Source: Austwickia chelonae NBRC 105200 (GTDB lineage: Bacteria > Actinomycetota > Actinomycetes > Actinomycetales > Dermatophilaceae). Taken from it: a stretch of DNA of 64,000 nt. Shown piece by piece: positions 51,559 through 60,667 of this stretch (the first letter of the stretch is position 1; every line of letters starts with the position of its first letter). The notes under the pieces were generated by a model, which saw only the letters and a list, made by a program, of their open reading frames with translations, did no database searches and was not told the DNA's origin. The stretch lies in NCBI RefSeq assembly GCF_000298175.1, contig NZ_BAGZ01000017.1, forward strand, positions 1 to 64,000, in the 5' to 3' direction. The translations under genes were made by a program, and so were the position numbers.

Positions 51559-52698
51559 ATGTTGCGTCGACGAACCATCCCGGTCGACCTGCTCCGCGGA
51601 GTCGCACTCCTCGGCATCATGATGAACCACGTCTTCGGGGCGACCCCCGAATCCCGGATCTGGTGGGACTTCCACGCCATCGGATTCGCCCTGCTCATCG
51701 GCGTCGGAGCCGGACTGGCCGTCCCCACCCGCGGCGCGCGCCGAATACCCATGATCCGAGCCTTGATCCGAGCCGCCGTCCTCGCCGCCATCGGGTTCAC
51801 CCTCGAGATGCTGCCCAACGCCGGCATCCACATCATCCTCGTCCGCTTCGCGATCGTCACCGCCCTGGTCACCCTGATCGCCGGAGCGCCCCGCCGAATC
51901 ACCCCCTGGGCCGCCGGGATCCTCCTCCTCGCAGCACCCCTGACCGGATGGCTGTGGCAGATCCACGACCCCTCCGCCTTCGGCGCCGCCACCGGCTGGC
52001 CCTCGGCCCTCCACCAGGAGACCTGGATGCGGATGCTGCTCCTGCCCTACTACCCGGCCCTGGCCTGGACCGGCGTCGCCGTCATCGGCCTGTGGGCGAT
52101 CCGCACCTTCCGCCTCGACCGGCCCGGCAGCCTGCGCAGCCTCGCGGGCGCCGGACTGCTCCTCACCCTCACCTCCCTCGCCTTCACCTGGGTCGCCTGG
52201 CACACCATCGGCATGCCCGCCGGCGTCGACCTGCGTCTCCTCGCCGATGGGGAATTCCCCACCTTCACCCACGACTGGCGCTGGCTCCTCGGCATCGGCG
52301 CCTATCTGCCGACCACCCCCAGCCTGCTCCTCAGCTCAGGAGTGGTGCTGCTCGCGCTGGCCCTGTGCTCCTGGCTGTGCCTCGCACCCTCCCTCCGCGC
52401 CGTGCTCACCCCGGTCGCCACCATCGGCGCCATGACCCTCACCGGCTACACCGTGCACGTCCTCCTCGAAGGACTGCTCCAGCAGTGGGCACAGGCCACG
52501 ACCACCGGGCAGAGCGACAACCCGCTGGCCGCCGCACTCGCCGGCACCGGCCTGCAGCCGCCCACCGGTTGGCTCTCCTACGGCGTCCAGGTGGCTCTGC
52601 TGGCCGTGCTGCTTCTCAGCTGGCAGCGACTCCCCGGCCGTCTGGGACGCGGACCCCTCGAATGGCTCTCACGGACGGCGGCCTCCGTCGCGCGTTGA
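51559..52698 (+). CDS. DUF418/acyltransferase-like membrane protein
   Basis: A 379-residue membrane protein with about ten helices. The N-terminal RRRTIPVDLLRGVALLGIMMNHVFG, with Asp, Arg and His on the first helices, and the later TGYTVHVLLEG are typical of the DUF1624/DUF418 group related to heparan-alpha-glucosaminide N-acetyltransferase. An AGGAGAAA site precedes the ATG at 51559. It probably moves acyl groups or acts on envelope glycans. Its 3' end overlaps the convergent hydantoinase gene by 30 bases. Confidence 0.78.
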   Translation: MLRRRTIPVDLLRGVALLGIMMNHVFGATPESRIWWDFHAIGFALLIGVGAGLAVPTRGARRIPMIRALIRAAVLAAIGFTLEMLPNAGIHIILVRFAIVTALVTLIAGAPRRITPWAAGILLLAAPLTGWLWQIHDPSAFGAATGWPSALHQETWMRMLLLPYYPALAWTGVAVIGLWAIRTFRLDRPGSLRSLAGAGLLLTLTSLAFTWVAWHTIGMPAGVDLRLLADGEFPTFTHDWRWLLGIGAYLPTTPSLLLSSGVVLLALALCSWLCLAPSLRAVLTPVATIGAMTLTGYTVHVLLEGLLQQWAQATTTGQSDNPLAAALAGTGLQPPTGWLSYGVQVALLAVLLLSWQRLPGRLGRGPLEWLSRTAASVAR

Positions 52699-54075
52699 CC
52701 GGGCTTCCCGGGGGACCAGCCGGCCGGCTCCGCGCTCACCGCAGAACTCGTGACGTCGGGCCACCACCCGGCCGCGGGAGAGCACCGCCTCGACGGTGCA
52801 GTTCACCCGCAGACCCGCATAGGGCGAATAACCGGCCCGGGAGTGCAGATCGGTGGCGGACAGTACCCGGCTGCGACGCGGGTCGATCACGGTGACATCG
52901 GCGTCGCTCCCGGGGGCGAGGACCCCTTTGCGGGGGTACATGCCGAAGATCCGGGCCGGGTTGGCGGCGGTGACCTGGACGAAACGTTCCAGGCTGATCC
53001 GACCGGCGACGACCCCTTCGGAGAAGAGCACGGGCATCCGTTCCTCCACGCCGGGGATCCCGCCGGGGCAGGACCGGTAGTCGTGGACATTCTCCCGTTT
53101 CTGTTCGGGGGTGAACGGGCAGTGGTCGGTGGCGACGACCTGGATCTCGCCGTCGGCCAACCCCTGCCACAGGGCGGCATTGTCGGCGGCGGTGCGTAGC
53201 GGGGGCGCCATCAGGTAGAGGATGCCCTCCTGGGGGCCGCCTTCCCGGAACCTGTCCTGGGTCAGCGTGAGGTATTGGGTGCAGGTCTCCACGTGGAGAT
53301 TGCGCTGTCCGGTGGCCCGTGCGGCGCGGACGGCCGCCAGGCTCTGCCCGGCCGACAGGTGCACGATGTACAGCGGCGCGTCCCCGGCTACCCGGGCCAG
53401 GGCGGCCAGTCGGGTCACCGCTTCGGCTTCGGCCTCGGCCGGGCGGGTCACCGCCTGGAGGAAGGGGTCGTCGCATCCCTGTGCGGCGTAGCGGTCCTGC
53501 AGGGCCGTGCAGATGGCGTCGTTCTCCGCATGGGTGGTGAGCAGTCCCCCGCTGCCGGCCAGGGTCTCCAGGACGGTCAACAGTTCGCGGTCGTGGACGG
53601 GGTACCCGTAGGTGGTGTACGCCTTCACGCTGGGGAAACCGTCGGCGGCCAGCCCGGTGAGTTCTTCGAGGACGTCCTGGTCGATGTGTTGCAGGACGCC
53701 GTGGAAGCTGTAGTCGATCGGGCTGCGTCGGGCCAGTTCGCGGTATTCGTCGAAGCGGGAAGCGAGGGTGCATCCGGGCGCGCCGAAGGCCATGTGGTCG
53801 ATGACGGTGGTGGTGCCTCCGCAGGCTGCGGCGACCCCGCCGGTGTAGAAGTCGTCGCACGACCGGTAGGTCGGTGTCTGTTGGAGGTCCATGTGGGTGT
53901 GGGCGTCGATCCCGCCGGGGAGGACGTACATGCCGGTGGCGTCGATGACGGTGTCGTATCCGTCGGGGTCGAGGTCGACGGCGATCATCTCGATGTGTTC
54001 GTCGCGGCAGGACAGGTCGGCCCGGATGGTGCCCCCTTCGGTGCAGAGCATTCCGTTGCTGATGAGGGTGCGCAT
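52669..54075 (-). CDS. Dihydropyrimidinase/hydantoinase-family amidohydrolase
   Basis: Cyclic-amide hydrolase of 468 residues with a two-metal TIM barrel. Metal ligands are His-x-His in GGIDAHTHMDL, the carboxylated Lys in FPSVKAYTTYG, His in LLTTHAEND, His in YIVHLSAGQS and Asp in ATDHCPFTPEQK. The family hydrolyses dihydropyrimidines, hydantoins or related ureides; the exact substrate is unknown. It is divergent from a sodium:solute symporter gene (spacer 241 bases), which could supply that substrate. Its tail overlaps the convergent DUF418-like gene. Confidence 0.9.
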   Translation of the reverse strand: MRTLISNGMLCTEGGTIRADLSCRDEHIEMIAVDLDPDGYDTVIDATGMYVLPGGIDAHTHMDLQQTPTYRSCDDFYTGGVAAACGGTTTVIDHMAFGAPGCTLASRFDEYRELARRSPIDYSFHGVLQHIDQDVLEELTGLAADGFPSVKAYTTYGYPVHDRELLTVLETLAGSGGLLTTHAENDAICTALQDRYAAQGCDDPFLQAVTRPAEAEAEAVTRLAALARVAGDAPLYIVHLSAGQSLAAVRAARATGQRNLHVETCTQYLTLTQDRFREGGPQEGILYLMAPPLRTAADNAALWQGLADGEIQVVATDHCPFTPEQKRENVHDYRSCPGGIPGVEERMPVLFSEGVVAGRISLERFVQVTAANPARIFGMYPRKGVLAPGSDADVTVIDPRRSRVLSATDLHSRAGYSPYAGLRVNCTVEAVLSRGRVVARRHEFCGERGAGRLVPREARSTRDGGRRP

Positions 54076-54316
54076 GCGGGGCTCTCCCTGGTGTGGTGGG
54101 CGGTCCGGGAACGGTCCTGGGGCGGCTACGCGCCTGATTGTGGCCCATCGTGCTCCGGCCCACCGAGGAATCGCCTTATTGGACAGTGGTCTTGGTCACG
54201 TACGGGAGGAAAGTCCTTCCCTTTCGTCCGAAGAGGTCCACCATGGGGAGCGTCCTGTCGGGGGACGGTTCCCACAGGGAATTCGAAGGCAGTGCCCTGC
54301 CACGGAAGGGACAACG

Positions 54317-56065
54317 ATGTCACCACGGTTGTTGTCGTCGACGCCGCCGGTGAGCGGCGCGATCATCGACGTCGGCGCGGTCGATTACGGGATCCTGTTC
54401 GTCTATTTCGCCTTCGTGCTGGGGATCGGGGTCCTGGCACGCCGTCAGGTGTCGGGGTCGATCGATTTCTTCTTGTCCGGTCGTTCCCTGCCTGCCTGGG
54501 TGACCGGGTTGGCGTTCATCTCGGCGAATCTGGGCGCAGTGGAGATCCTGGGGATGTCGGCCACCGGGGCCCAGCTGGGGATGCCCACGGTCCACTACTT
54601 CTGGATCGGTGCGATCCCGGCGATGGTCTTCCTGGGTGTCGTGATGATGCCCTTCTACTACGGTTCCCGGGCGAGGTCGGTCCCGGAGTTCATGCTGCGC
54701 AGGTTCGGGACGGGTGCGCACCTGGTGAACTCGGTGGTCTTCGCGGTCGCCCAGCTGCTGATCGGTGGGATCAACCTCTACCTGCTGGGGACGATCGTGC
54801 ACGCCCTGCTGGGGTGGCCCTTGCCGGTGGCGCTGCTGGTCGCGGCCTTGGTCGTGCTGTCGTACATCACCCTGGGCGGTCTGGCCGCGGCGATCTACAA
54901 CGAGGTGTTGCAGTTCTTCGTCATCGTGGCTTCGCTGCTTCCGCTGACCCTGCTGGGTCTGCACCGTGTCGGCGGGTGGGGCGGCTTGCAGGAGAAGATC
55001 GCCCAGGCGGCGGCTGCGGCTCCGGCATCGGCTGGGGTCCCGTCGGCCGAGCAGCAGTTGCATTCGTGGCCGGGCCAGGCGATCTCCGGTTTCGACCATC
55101 CGGTGCTCTCGGTGGTCGGGCTGGTCTTCGGTCTGGGGTTCGTCCTGTCCTTCGGGTATTGGACGACGAACTTCGTCGAGGTGCAGCGGGCGATGGCGAG
55201 CGATTCGATCTCGGCGGCCCGGCGGACCCCGATCATCGGAGCCTTCCCGAAGATGTTCATCCCCTTCCTGACGATCCTCCCCGGGATGATCGCGGCGGTG
55301 CTGGTCGGCGAGATCGCGCGGACGAAACGGGGGGAGAAGGTGCCGGGAGGGGCGTCCGGGGAATTCGTGACCTACAACGACTCCTTGCTGTTGTTGATGC
55401 GCGACATCCTGCCCAACGGTTTGTTGGGATTGGCGATCACCGGCCTGTTGGCGGCTTTCATGGCGGGAATGGCGGCGAATGTGTCGGCCTTCAACACGGT
55501 CTTCTCCTACGACATCGTGCAGACCTACCTGGTGAAGGATCGTGACGACGGCTTCTACCTGAAGGTGGGGCGGGCCGCCACGGTGGGGGCCACGGCGATC
55601 TCCGTGGCGACGGCGGGTATCGCCGGGCGGTTCAGCAATCTGATGGATTACCTGCAGACGCTCTTCGGCTTCTTCAACGCGCCCTTGTTCGCCACGTTCA
55701 TCCTGGGCCTGTTCTGGAAGCGGATGACACCGACCGCCGGATGGGTGGGTCTGGTGGCCGGGACGGCTTCGGCGATCGGGCTGTTCGCGGCGTCGAAGAG
55801 CGGTGGGTTGTTCGTCCTGCCCGGTCAGGGGCTGGCCTTCCTGTGTGCGTCGACGGCTTTCGTCGTCGATCTGGCTGTGAGCGTGCTGGTCTCCTTGGTG
55901 ACCAGGCCCCGTCCGGACGAGGAATTGCGTGGGCTCACCTATTCCTTGACTCCGAAGGAGGACGTGGTGGATCCGGAGGAGGCGCAGTTGCCGTGGTATC
56001 GCAGGACGCTGCCGATGGCCGGTCTGGCCATGGGGATGGTTGTCGTACTCAATGCGATGTTCTGA
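54317..56065 (+). CDS. Sodium:solute symporter (SSS family)
   Basis: A 582-residue transporter with about 13-14 membrane helices. SSS hallmarks include GRSLPAWVTGLAFISANLGAVEILGMSATG, GSRARSVPEFMLRRFG and SYITLGGLAAAIYNEVLQFF. The sequence resembles the SGLT/vSGLT branch, but the substrate is not readable; the divergent dihydropyrimidinase gene suggests a ureide or nucleobase derivative. The ATG at 54317 is preceded by GGAAGGG. A small partner-like membrane protein gene follows. Confidence 0.9.
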   Translation: MSPRLLSSTPPVSGAIIDVGAVDYGILFVYFAFVLGIGVLARRQVSGSIDFFLSGRSLPAWVTGLAFISANLGAVEILGMSATGAQLGMPTVHYFWIGAIPAMVFLGVVMMPFYYGSRARSVPEFMLRRFGTGAHLVNSVVFAVAQLLIGGINLYLLGTIVHALLGWPLPVALLVAALVVLSYITLGGLAAAIYNEVLQFFVIVASLLPLTLLGLHRVGGWGGLQEKIAQAAAAAPASAGVPSAEQQLHSWPGQAISGFDHPVLSVVGLVFGLGFVLSFGYWTTNFVEVQRAMASDSISAARRTPIIGAFPKMFIPFLTILPGMIAAVLVGEIARTKRGEKVPGGASGEFVTYNDSLLLLMRDILPNGLLGLAITGLLAAFMAGMAANVSAFNTVFSYDIVQTYLVKDRDDGFYLKVGRAATVGATAISVATAGIAGRFSNLMDYLQTLFGFFNAPLFATFILGLFWKRMTPTAGWVGLVAGTASAIGLFAASKSGGLFVLPGQGLAFLCASTAFVVDLAVSVLVSLVTRPRPDEELRGLTYSLTPKEDVVDPEEAQLPWYRRTLPMAGLAMGMVVVLNAMF

Positions 56066-56074
56066 GAGGTGATG

Positions 56075-56329
56075 ATGTCTCGCGGTGAGGAGAAGTCGAC
56101 GGCGAGGGCGGCTGCTTTCGATATTCGTAATGTCATCGGCCTGTTGATGGCGCTCTACGGCGTCATCCTGACCGCGATGGGACTCTTCGGTGATCCGGCT
56201 CTGGCCAAGACCGGCGGGGTGAATGCGAATCTGTACGCCGGGTTGTGCCTGTTGATTGTCGGGGCGATTTTCGCGCTCTGGGCGTGGAAGCGGCCGGTGG
56301 TCATGATCGAGAAGCCAACGGACACATAG
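56075..56329 (+). CDS. Small two-helix membrane protein following the symporter
   Basis: An 84-residue protein with two helices (FDIRNVIGLLMALYGVILTAMGLFG and NLYAGLCLLIVGAIFALWAW). Short proteins of this type often follow SSS symporter genes in actinobacteria and may be accessory subunits. Three start codons stand in a row (GTG 56069, ATG 56072, ATG 56075); the last has a GAGAGG site at ideal distance. It is nine bases after the symporter stop. Confidence 0.75.
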   Translation: MSRGEEKSTARAAAFDIRNVIGLLMALYGVILTAMGLFGDPALAKTGGVNANLYAGLCLLIVGAIFALWAWKRPVVMIEKPTDT

Positions 56330-56695
56330 CGGTTAGCTCAGAGAGCGGATTTTTCCGAAGTTCGCGCTGCTCAGCGGGCTCCGCGCGGACACGAAGAGGG
56401 CCATTGGGACGATGGTCACATTTTTGTGGAACCGAACAGCTGATTCGTCTTTTTAGGATAGACGCCCGCTCTGTGCCGATCCTATGATGAAGCCGCAGTC
56501 GCACTTCGTGGTCGGACGTCCGTTCCGGCTCCGGAAGAGGCGCGCTGTATGTGGGTGAAGGTGCCGACGGGGCAACGTGTCGGCACCTTTTCTTGCGCAT
56601 GTTCTGCCCGGTCTGGTCGGCCCAGAGACAATCACCTCTTCGGTATCTCGATCTGGGCATGTCGGAGTAAATACACATCCAGAAGGATCGAGACA
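56330..56695. other. 366-base leader upstream of the serine/threonine-type transporter
   Basis: No gene. It holds a strong hairpin with a T-rich tail (listed below) about 110 bases before the start codon and a short D-arm-like sequence (GGTTAGCTCAGAGAGC) near 56332 that is not backed by the rest of a tRNA. Either the hairpin ends the symporter transcript or the long leader acts as an attenuator. Confidence 0.5.
56558..56592 (+). terminator. Hairpin with T-tail before the HAAAP transporter
   Basis: AAGGTGCCGAC (56558-56568) pairs perfectly with GTCGGCACCTT (56579-56589), loop 10 bases, followed by TTCTT. It is about 230 bases after the small membrane protein gene and 104 bases before the transporter ATG, so it may be either the end of the upstream transcript or an attenuator. 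Confidence 0.7.
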
Positions 56696-58027
56696 ATGTC
56701 GTCATCTCACGACACCACCGCAGACGCGGCGTCGACACCGGCCACGGAAGGCCCGGGGGACTCCGCGGAAGCCGCGCCCACCATGAAATGGACGCGCTAT
56801 GACACCGGCTGGATGATCAGCCTCTTCGGCACCGCGATCGGCGCCGGAATCCTCTTCCTCCCGATCAAGGCCGGCGCCGGCGGCCTGTGGCCGCTGCTGG
56901 TGGTGACCTTACTGATCGGCCCGATGACCTACCTGTCCCACCGCGGGCTCTCCCGATTCGTCTGTGCGTCCAACCGCCCCGGTGACGACATCACCGCCGT
57001 CGCCCAGGACTTCTTCGGGGAGAAGTTCGGCCGGGCCATGACGGTCCTGTACTTCCTGGCGATCTACCCCATCGTGCTGATCTACGGCGTCGGGATCACC
57101 AACACGGTGGACAGCCTCATGGTGAACCAGCTCCACCTGCCGTCCGTGCCGCGGGTCCTCCTCTCCGGCGTACTGATCGCCCTGATGATGGCGGTGATGA
57201 TCGCCGGACAGCGCATCATGATCATGGTGACCGAATGGCTGGTCTACCCGCTGATCGCGATCCTCTTCGCCGTGACGATCTACCTGGTCCCGAGCTGGAA
57301 CCTGGGCGACCTGCTCTCCGTCCCCACCCCCGGTGACTTCGCCCTGTCGATCTGGGTGACCATCCCGATCCTGGTCTTCGCCTTCAACCACTCGCCGGCG
57401 ATCTCCCAGTTCTCCCTGGCGATGAAACAGCAGTACGGCGGGAAAGCCGCCGACAAGGCCTCGCAGGTGCTGAGCCGCACCACCGTCCTGCTGGTGGTCT
57501 TCGCGATGGGCTTCGTCTGGTCCTGCGTCCTCGCCCTGGGCTCCTCCGGCCTGGCCGAGGCGAAGAAGGCCAACCTTCCGGTCCTCTCCTACCTGGCGAA
57601 TGTCCACGACAGCCCGTTCATCAGCTACCTGGGCCCGGCCGTGGCGATCGCGGCGATCGCCTCGTCCTTCTTCGGACACTACCTGGGCGCCGCCGAGGGC
57701 GCCGTCGGCATCGTCCGCTTCTTCGACCCCAAGGGCGAGCGGATCGCCGAACGCCCGCTGAACACCGCCATCGCGGTCTTCATCTTCCTGACCACCTGGG
57801 CCGTCGCCGTCGTCAACCCGAGCATCCTCAGCCTGATCGACACGCTGTCCGGCCCGGTCATCGCCGTCGTGCTCTACCTGATGCCGATGTACGCGGTGTA
57901 CAAGGTCGAGGCGCTGGCCCCTTACCGCGGTCGGCTGTCGAACATCTTCGTCATCGTGGCCGGACTGGTCGCGGTCGGTGGCATCCTCACCGACGTGATT
58001 CAGGTCCTGGCCAAGAGCTTCGGCTGA
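56696..58027 (+). CDS. HAAAP-family serine/threonine transporter (SdaC-like)
   Basis: A 443-residue transporter with about eleven helices of the hydroxy/aromatic amino acid permease family. Diagnostic parts are WMISLFGTAIGAGILFLPIKAGAGG, RGLSRFVCAS, FNHSPAISQFSLAMKQQYG and FFGHYLGAAEGAVGIVR. The SdaC/TdcC branch imports serine or threonine by proton symport. The ATG at 56696 is preceded by an AGAAGG-type site; a longer upstream frame would pass through the hairpin at 56558-56592. It stands alone and ends at a strong terminator. Confidence 0.88.
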   Translation: MSSSHDTTADAASTPATEGPGDSAEAAPTMKWTRYDTGWMISLFGTAIGAGILFLPIKAGAGGLWPLLVVTLLIGPMTYLSHRGLSRFVCASNRPGDDITAVAQDFFGEKFGRAMTVLYFLAIYPIVLIYGVGITNTVDSLMVNQLHLPSVPRVLLSGVLIALMMAVMIAGQRIMIMVTEWLVYPLIAILFAVTIYLVPSWNLGDLLSVPTPGDFALSIWVTIPILVFAFNHSPAISQFSLAMKQQYGGKAADKASQVLSRTTVLLVVFAMGFVWSCVLALGSSGLAEAKKANLPVLSYLANVHDSPFISYLGPAVAIAAIASSFFGHYLGAAEGAVGIVRFFDPKGERIAERPLNTAIAVFIFLTTWAVAVVNPSILSLIDTLSGPVIAVVLYLMPMYAVYKVEALAPYRGRLSNIFVIVAGLVAVGGILTDVIQVLAKSFG

Positions 58028-58078
58028 TCCACCTGCCGAACTCCCCGGGCGCGGCCCGGGAAGGGCACCGATACACCT

Positions 58079-58116
58079 CGTGGGTGTGCATTCCTCGGAC
58101 GGAATGCACACCCACG
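58079..58116. terminator. 16-bp hairpin, bidirectional terminator at the end of the PrsW array
   Basis: CGTGGGTGTGCATTCC (58079-58094) pairs perfectly with GGAATGCACACCCACG (58101-58116), loop TCGGAC. It separates the transporter gene on the plus strand from the minus-strand PrsW array. A second GC-rich hairpin (CCCGGG-N5-CCCGGG) lies just before it. Confidence 0.8.
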
Positions 58117-58169
58117 GCCGTCCCCGGGGTCTCGGTGCTCCGGATGTCCTGTCTGGAACACCGGACAGA

Positions 58170-59345
58170 TCACCCCTGGGCTGCGCGCATGACGGCGTAC
58201 TGGTTACCCAGATGCTCGTCGACCCCCGTCCCGTAACGACCCCAGGCCTGCAACCGGATCAGGTACAGGTTCATCTGGCGCCTCGCCTTACGCGCAGCCT
58301 GCTTCCCCTCCCTCTTACGGAGGCGACTCAGATAACGGCGACGCTCTCCACCCGCGCCGATGGCGATCCTCTCCACCTCGGTGAGTCGACTGTCGTCGCC
58401 GGGCTCGGCACCGCTGACCGAGATGGCCGCCTCCATCAGATAGGCCCGCTCGGAACGCCACAGCCACTGCAACACGAAGTACAGGACGGCCAGGCTGATC
58501 GGGACCTTCGCGAACACCATCACCAAGACCATCGGCCCCGGGTAGTGGGCATTGCCCATGAAGTGCAGCGTCCACGCCAGACAGTAGAATCCGGCGAAGA
58601 TCTTCAACCGCTGGTAGCCGCCGACCCTGGCGTTCCCCGTCCTTCCGAGCAGATAGGCCACTCCGACGCCGGCCAGCGCACTGAACAGGTTGTGCCCGCT
58701 GAAGTCACCCAGGAACCGCAAGGCGGCAGTCGTCGCCGCATCGTTGAGGTCGCCCTGCGGGCTGTTGATCGCACTCTGGATGCTGTAGATGACGTTCTCC
58801 GTCACCTGGAATCCCAGGCCGACGAAGGCACCGACCATCAGACCGTGAGCGGGCCGGGTCAAAGTGCCCTTGGCGATCAACAGGATCAGCGCGATACAGA
58901 CCGCTTTCGACCATTCCTCGGTACTGGGTCCGAAGATCGCCGCCGACCACAACCGGGCGAGATCTTCCCCGAGGAGCCCCGGCGCGACCGTGCCGCTGTA
59001 CGAATTCCCCATCGTCGACAGATAGGTGGCGATGGTCGCCCCGCCGGCGAAAGAAGTCAGTATCACCCAGGTGCGTCGGATCTGGTAGATGTCACAGGAC
59101 ATCATCGCCCAGACGCACAGCGCGACAGAGGGGATGAAGAAGAGCAGCATCGTCGCCATCGCGGCCTGGACCGCGATGAAGGTCGCACCGATCGTGGTGA
59201 TCAGGAGGATCCCGCAGCTCGTGGTCAGGAAGACGAAGAGCCACCACAGGGCGGAGTCCGGACGGAAGAACTCGTGCCCGTACAGGAGCGGACTGGGCGT
59301 GAACAGCGGGTTGTCGAAGGGGGCGGTGCGTTCGCGCCTGCTCAT
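58170..59345 (-). CDS. PrsW-like intramembrane protease 1
   Basis: A 391-residue membrane protein with about eight to nine helices. The PrsW-type catalytic set is visible: GPSTEEWSKA (Glu143-Glu144), GFQVTENVIYS (Glu183), SGHNLFSA (His218) and WTLHFMGN (His261). The soluble N-terminus carries YGHEFFRPDSALWWLF and the basic C-terminal tail LQAWGRYGTGVDEHL; both recur in the two other copies. PrsW proteases cleave membrane-anchored proteins such as anti-sigma factors. The ATG at 59345 overlaps the stop of the companion gene before it (ATGA), so the pair is coupled. It is the last gene of the array. Confidence 0.82.
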   Translation of the reverse strand: MSRRERTAPFDNPLFTPSPLLYGHEFFRPDSALWWLFVFLTTSCGILLITTIGATFIAVQAAMATMLLFFIPSVALCVWAMMSCDIYQIRRTWVILTSFAGGATIATYLSTMGNSYSGTVAPGLLGEDLARLWSAAIFGPSTEEWSKAVCIALILLIAKGTLTRPAHGLMVGAFVGLGFQVTENVIYSIQSAINSPQGDLNDAATTAALRFLGDFSGHNLFSALAGVGVAYLLGRTGNARVGGYQRLKIFAGFYCLAWTLHFMGNAHYPGPMVLVMVFAKVPISLAVLYFVLQWLWRSERAYLMEAAISVSGAEPGDDSRLTEVERIAIGAGGERRRYLSRLRKREGKQAARKARRQMNLYLIRLQAWGRYGTGVDEHLGNQYAVMRAAQG

Positions 59346-59896
59346 TTCGCGTTCTCCTTGAACGTGAAGGAATCGACGATCGGTTCGATCTCGTGGGGGC
59401 GGGTGCCGTCGGGGGCGAGCGACATCACGATCACCAGTGAGTCCTTCTGCCCGAACATGGCGCATGTTCCCTGGTGGTCGCCCATGGGCGAACCGGCGCG
59501 GCAGTATCTGCCGGTGAAATTCGTGGAGGTCTTCACCTTCCGGTCGTCGAGGGTGATCAGGGCGCCCCGCAGGCTCCGGCTCCGGATCTGCCGGTTGATG
59601 GCTTTCGGGATGTCGGTGGCCTTGGCGACATGGGAGATCTGCAGCACCCGGCCGCCGCTCTGGTACACGGCGTGGTCACTGCTGCCCTGGCCGATATAGA
59701 TCCATCCGGGTGGCGGCTGGTATTCGATCCGCCCCTTGTCCCCGTCGAAGCCGTCGCGTTGGTTCTTGGCGACGGTGGACGTCGGGGGGCTGAGCACGGC
59801 TGCCAGCGTGGCCGGTACCGCCCAGGTCGCGGCCAGTGCCACGACGACCAGGCCGGCTTGGCCGATGTCGGTGATCCCCTTGAACGGGATGTGCAC
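59342..59896 (-). CDS. Array companion protein 1, membrane anchored with C-x12-C
   Basis: A 184-residue protein of no family I recognise. An N-terminal hydrophobic segment (LVVVALAATWAVPATLAAVL) would anchor an extracytoplasmic domain of about 145 residues. The N-terminus MHIPFKGITDIG resembles MHRTVKGLTGVG of companion 2. The two Cys in RYCRAGSPMGDHQGTCAMFG are spaced C-x12-C, probably a disulfide. The end VDSFTFKE recurs in the other copies. Coupled to PrsW-like protease 1 by a four-base overlap, it is a candidate substrate or partner. Confidence 0.75.
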   Translation of the reverse strand: MHIPFKGITDIGQAGLVVVALAATWAVPATLAAVLSPPTSTVAKNQRDGFDGDKGRIEYQPPPGWIYIGQGSSDHAVYQSGGRVLQISHVAKATDIPKAINRQIRSRSLRGALITLDDRKVKTSTNFTGRYCRAGSPMGDHQGTCAMFGQKDSLVIVMSLAPDGTRPHEIEPIVDSFTFKENAK

Positions 59897-59958
59897 GAGG
59901 TTCTCCTCTGGGATGGATCTTGACAGGACAGGTGAGGAAGGGAGGGGTCAGTGCGATG

Positions 59959-60513
59959 TCACCCTTCTTCTTTGAGCGAGAGGGAGCTGATGAGCTGGTC
60001 GACGTCGACGGGGTCGCCGCCTTCCTCGCTCACGGAGGTGATCGCGATCATGAAGTTCTTCCGGCCGAGCAGGGCGCAGTCGCCGTGCTGTCCGTCGCTG
60101 CGGGAGGTGACCCGGCAACGTGAGCCGATGAAACCGTTCGGCGTGGTGATCTTCTGGTTCTTCAGGTGGATGAGCTCGCCCTTCAATGCGGCCGACCGGA
60201 TCCGGTGGTCGATGGCGGAGGACATGTCGTCGATGCCTTTGACGAGTGAGACCGCGATGACGTGTTTCCCGTCGCGGTACATGACCTCGTCCTTCTTCGA
60301 CTGCGCGGCACGTTGCCAACCGGCGGGGGCGACGTATTCGACCTCGTGGTGTGCGTCCAGGGCGAACTTTTCGTGCTGGTCCTGGGTCAGGTAGGTGGCC
60401 GGGACGCTGATGGTCTCGGTGACGGGTTGGGTGTCACCCCAGGCGACGGAAAGGAAAGCGAGGAAGAGGACGGCGGGGCCGACGCCGGTGAGTCCTTTGA
60501 CGGTGCGGTGCAC
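59959..60513 (-). CDS. Array companion protein 2, membrane anchored with C-x12-C
   Basis: A 184-residue paralogue of companion 1. The N-terminus MHRTVKGLTGVGPAVLFLAF leads into a hydrophobic segment, followed by the same domain: VEYVAPAGWQRA, IDHRIRSAALKGELIHLKNQK, and SRCRVTSRSDGQHGDCALLG with the C-x12-C pair. It ends ISSLSLKEEG. The gene is followed after 62 bases by companion 1, with no protease gene of its own directly behind it; the nearest PrsW-like sequence is the upstream fragment. Confidence 0.75.
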   Translation of the reverse strand: MHRTVKGLTGVGPAVLFLAFLSVAWGDTQPVTETISVPATYLTQDQHEKFALDAHHEVEYVAPAGWQRAAQSKKDEVMYRDGKHVIAVSLVKGIDDMSSAIDHRIRSAALKGELIHLKNQKITTPNGFIGSRCRVTSRSDGQHGDCALLGRKNFMIAITSVSEEGGDPVDVDQLISSLSLKEEG

Positions 60514-60667
60514 AGGGTTCTCCTGGGTCTCCGGTCCTGAAAATGGGCAGGATCGGTCGATGGGGCGGCCGGATGGGCCTACGGGAAGGTCTGCGGGGCA
60601 TCGGGAGATGCCCTCTGGATGTGTCGCGGAGGAGGGTCCGGGCGTCTGGTGAGGGCGCCCGGGGCGG

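Noticed and set aside
53275-55545. Long plus-strand frame across the hydantoinase and symporter genes
   Set aside because: It is antisense to one real gene and out of frame with another; no motif and Gly/Arg-rich composition.
56331-56405. tRNA-like start (GGTTAGCTCAGAGAGC) after the small membrane protein gene
   Set aside because: Only a D-arm-like stretch fits; no matching acceptor stem, anticodon arm or TTCGA T-loop is present.
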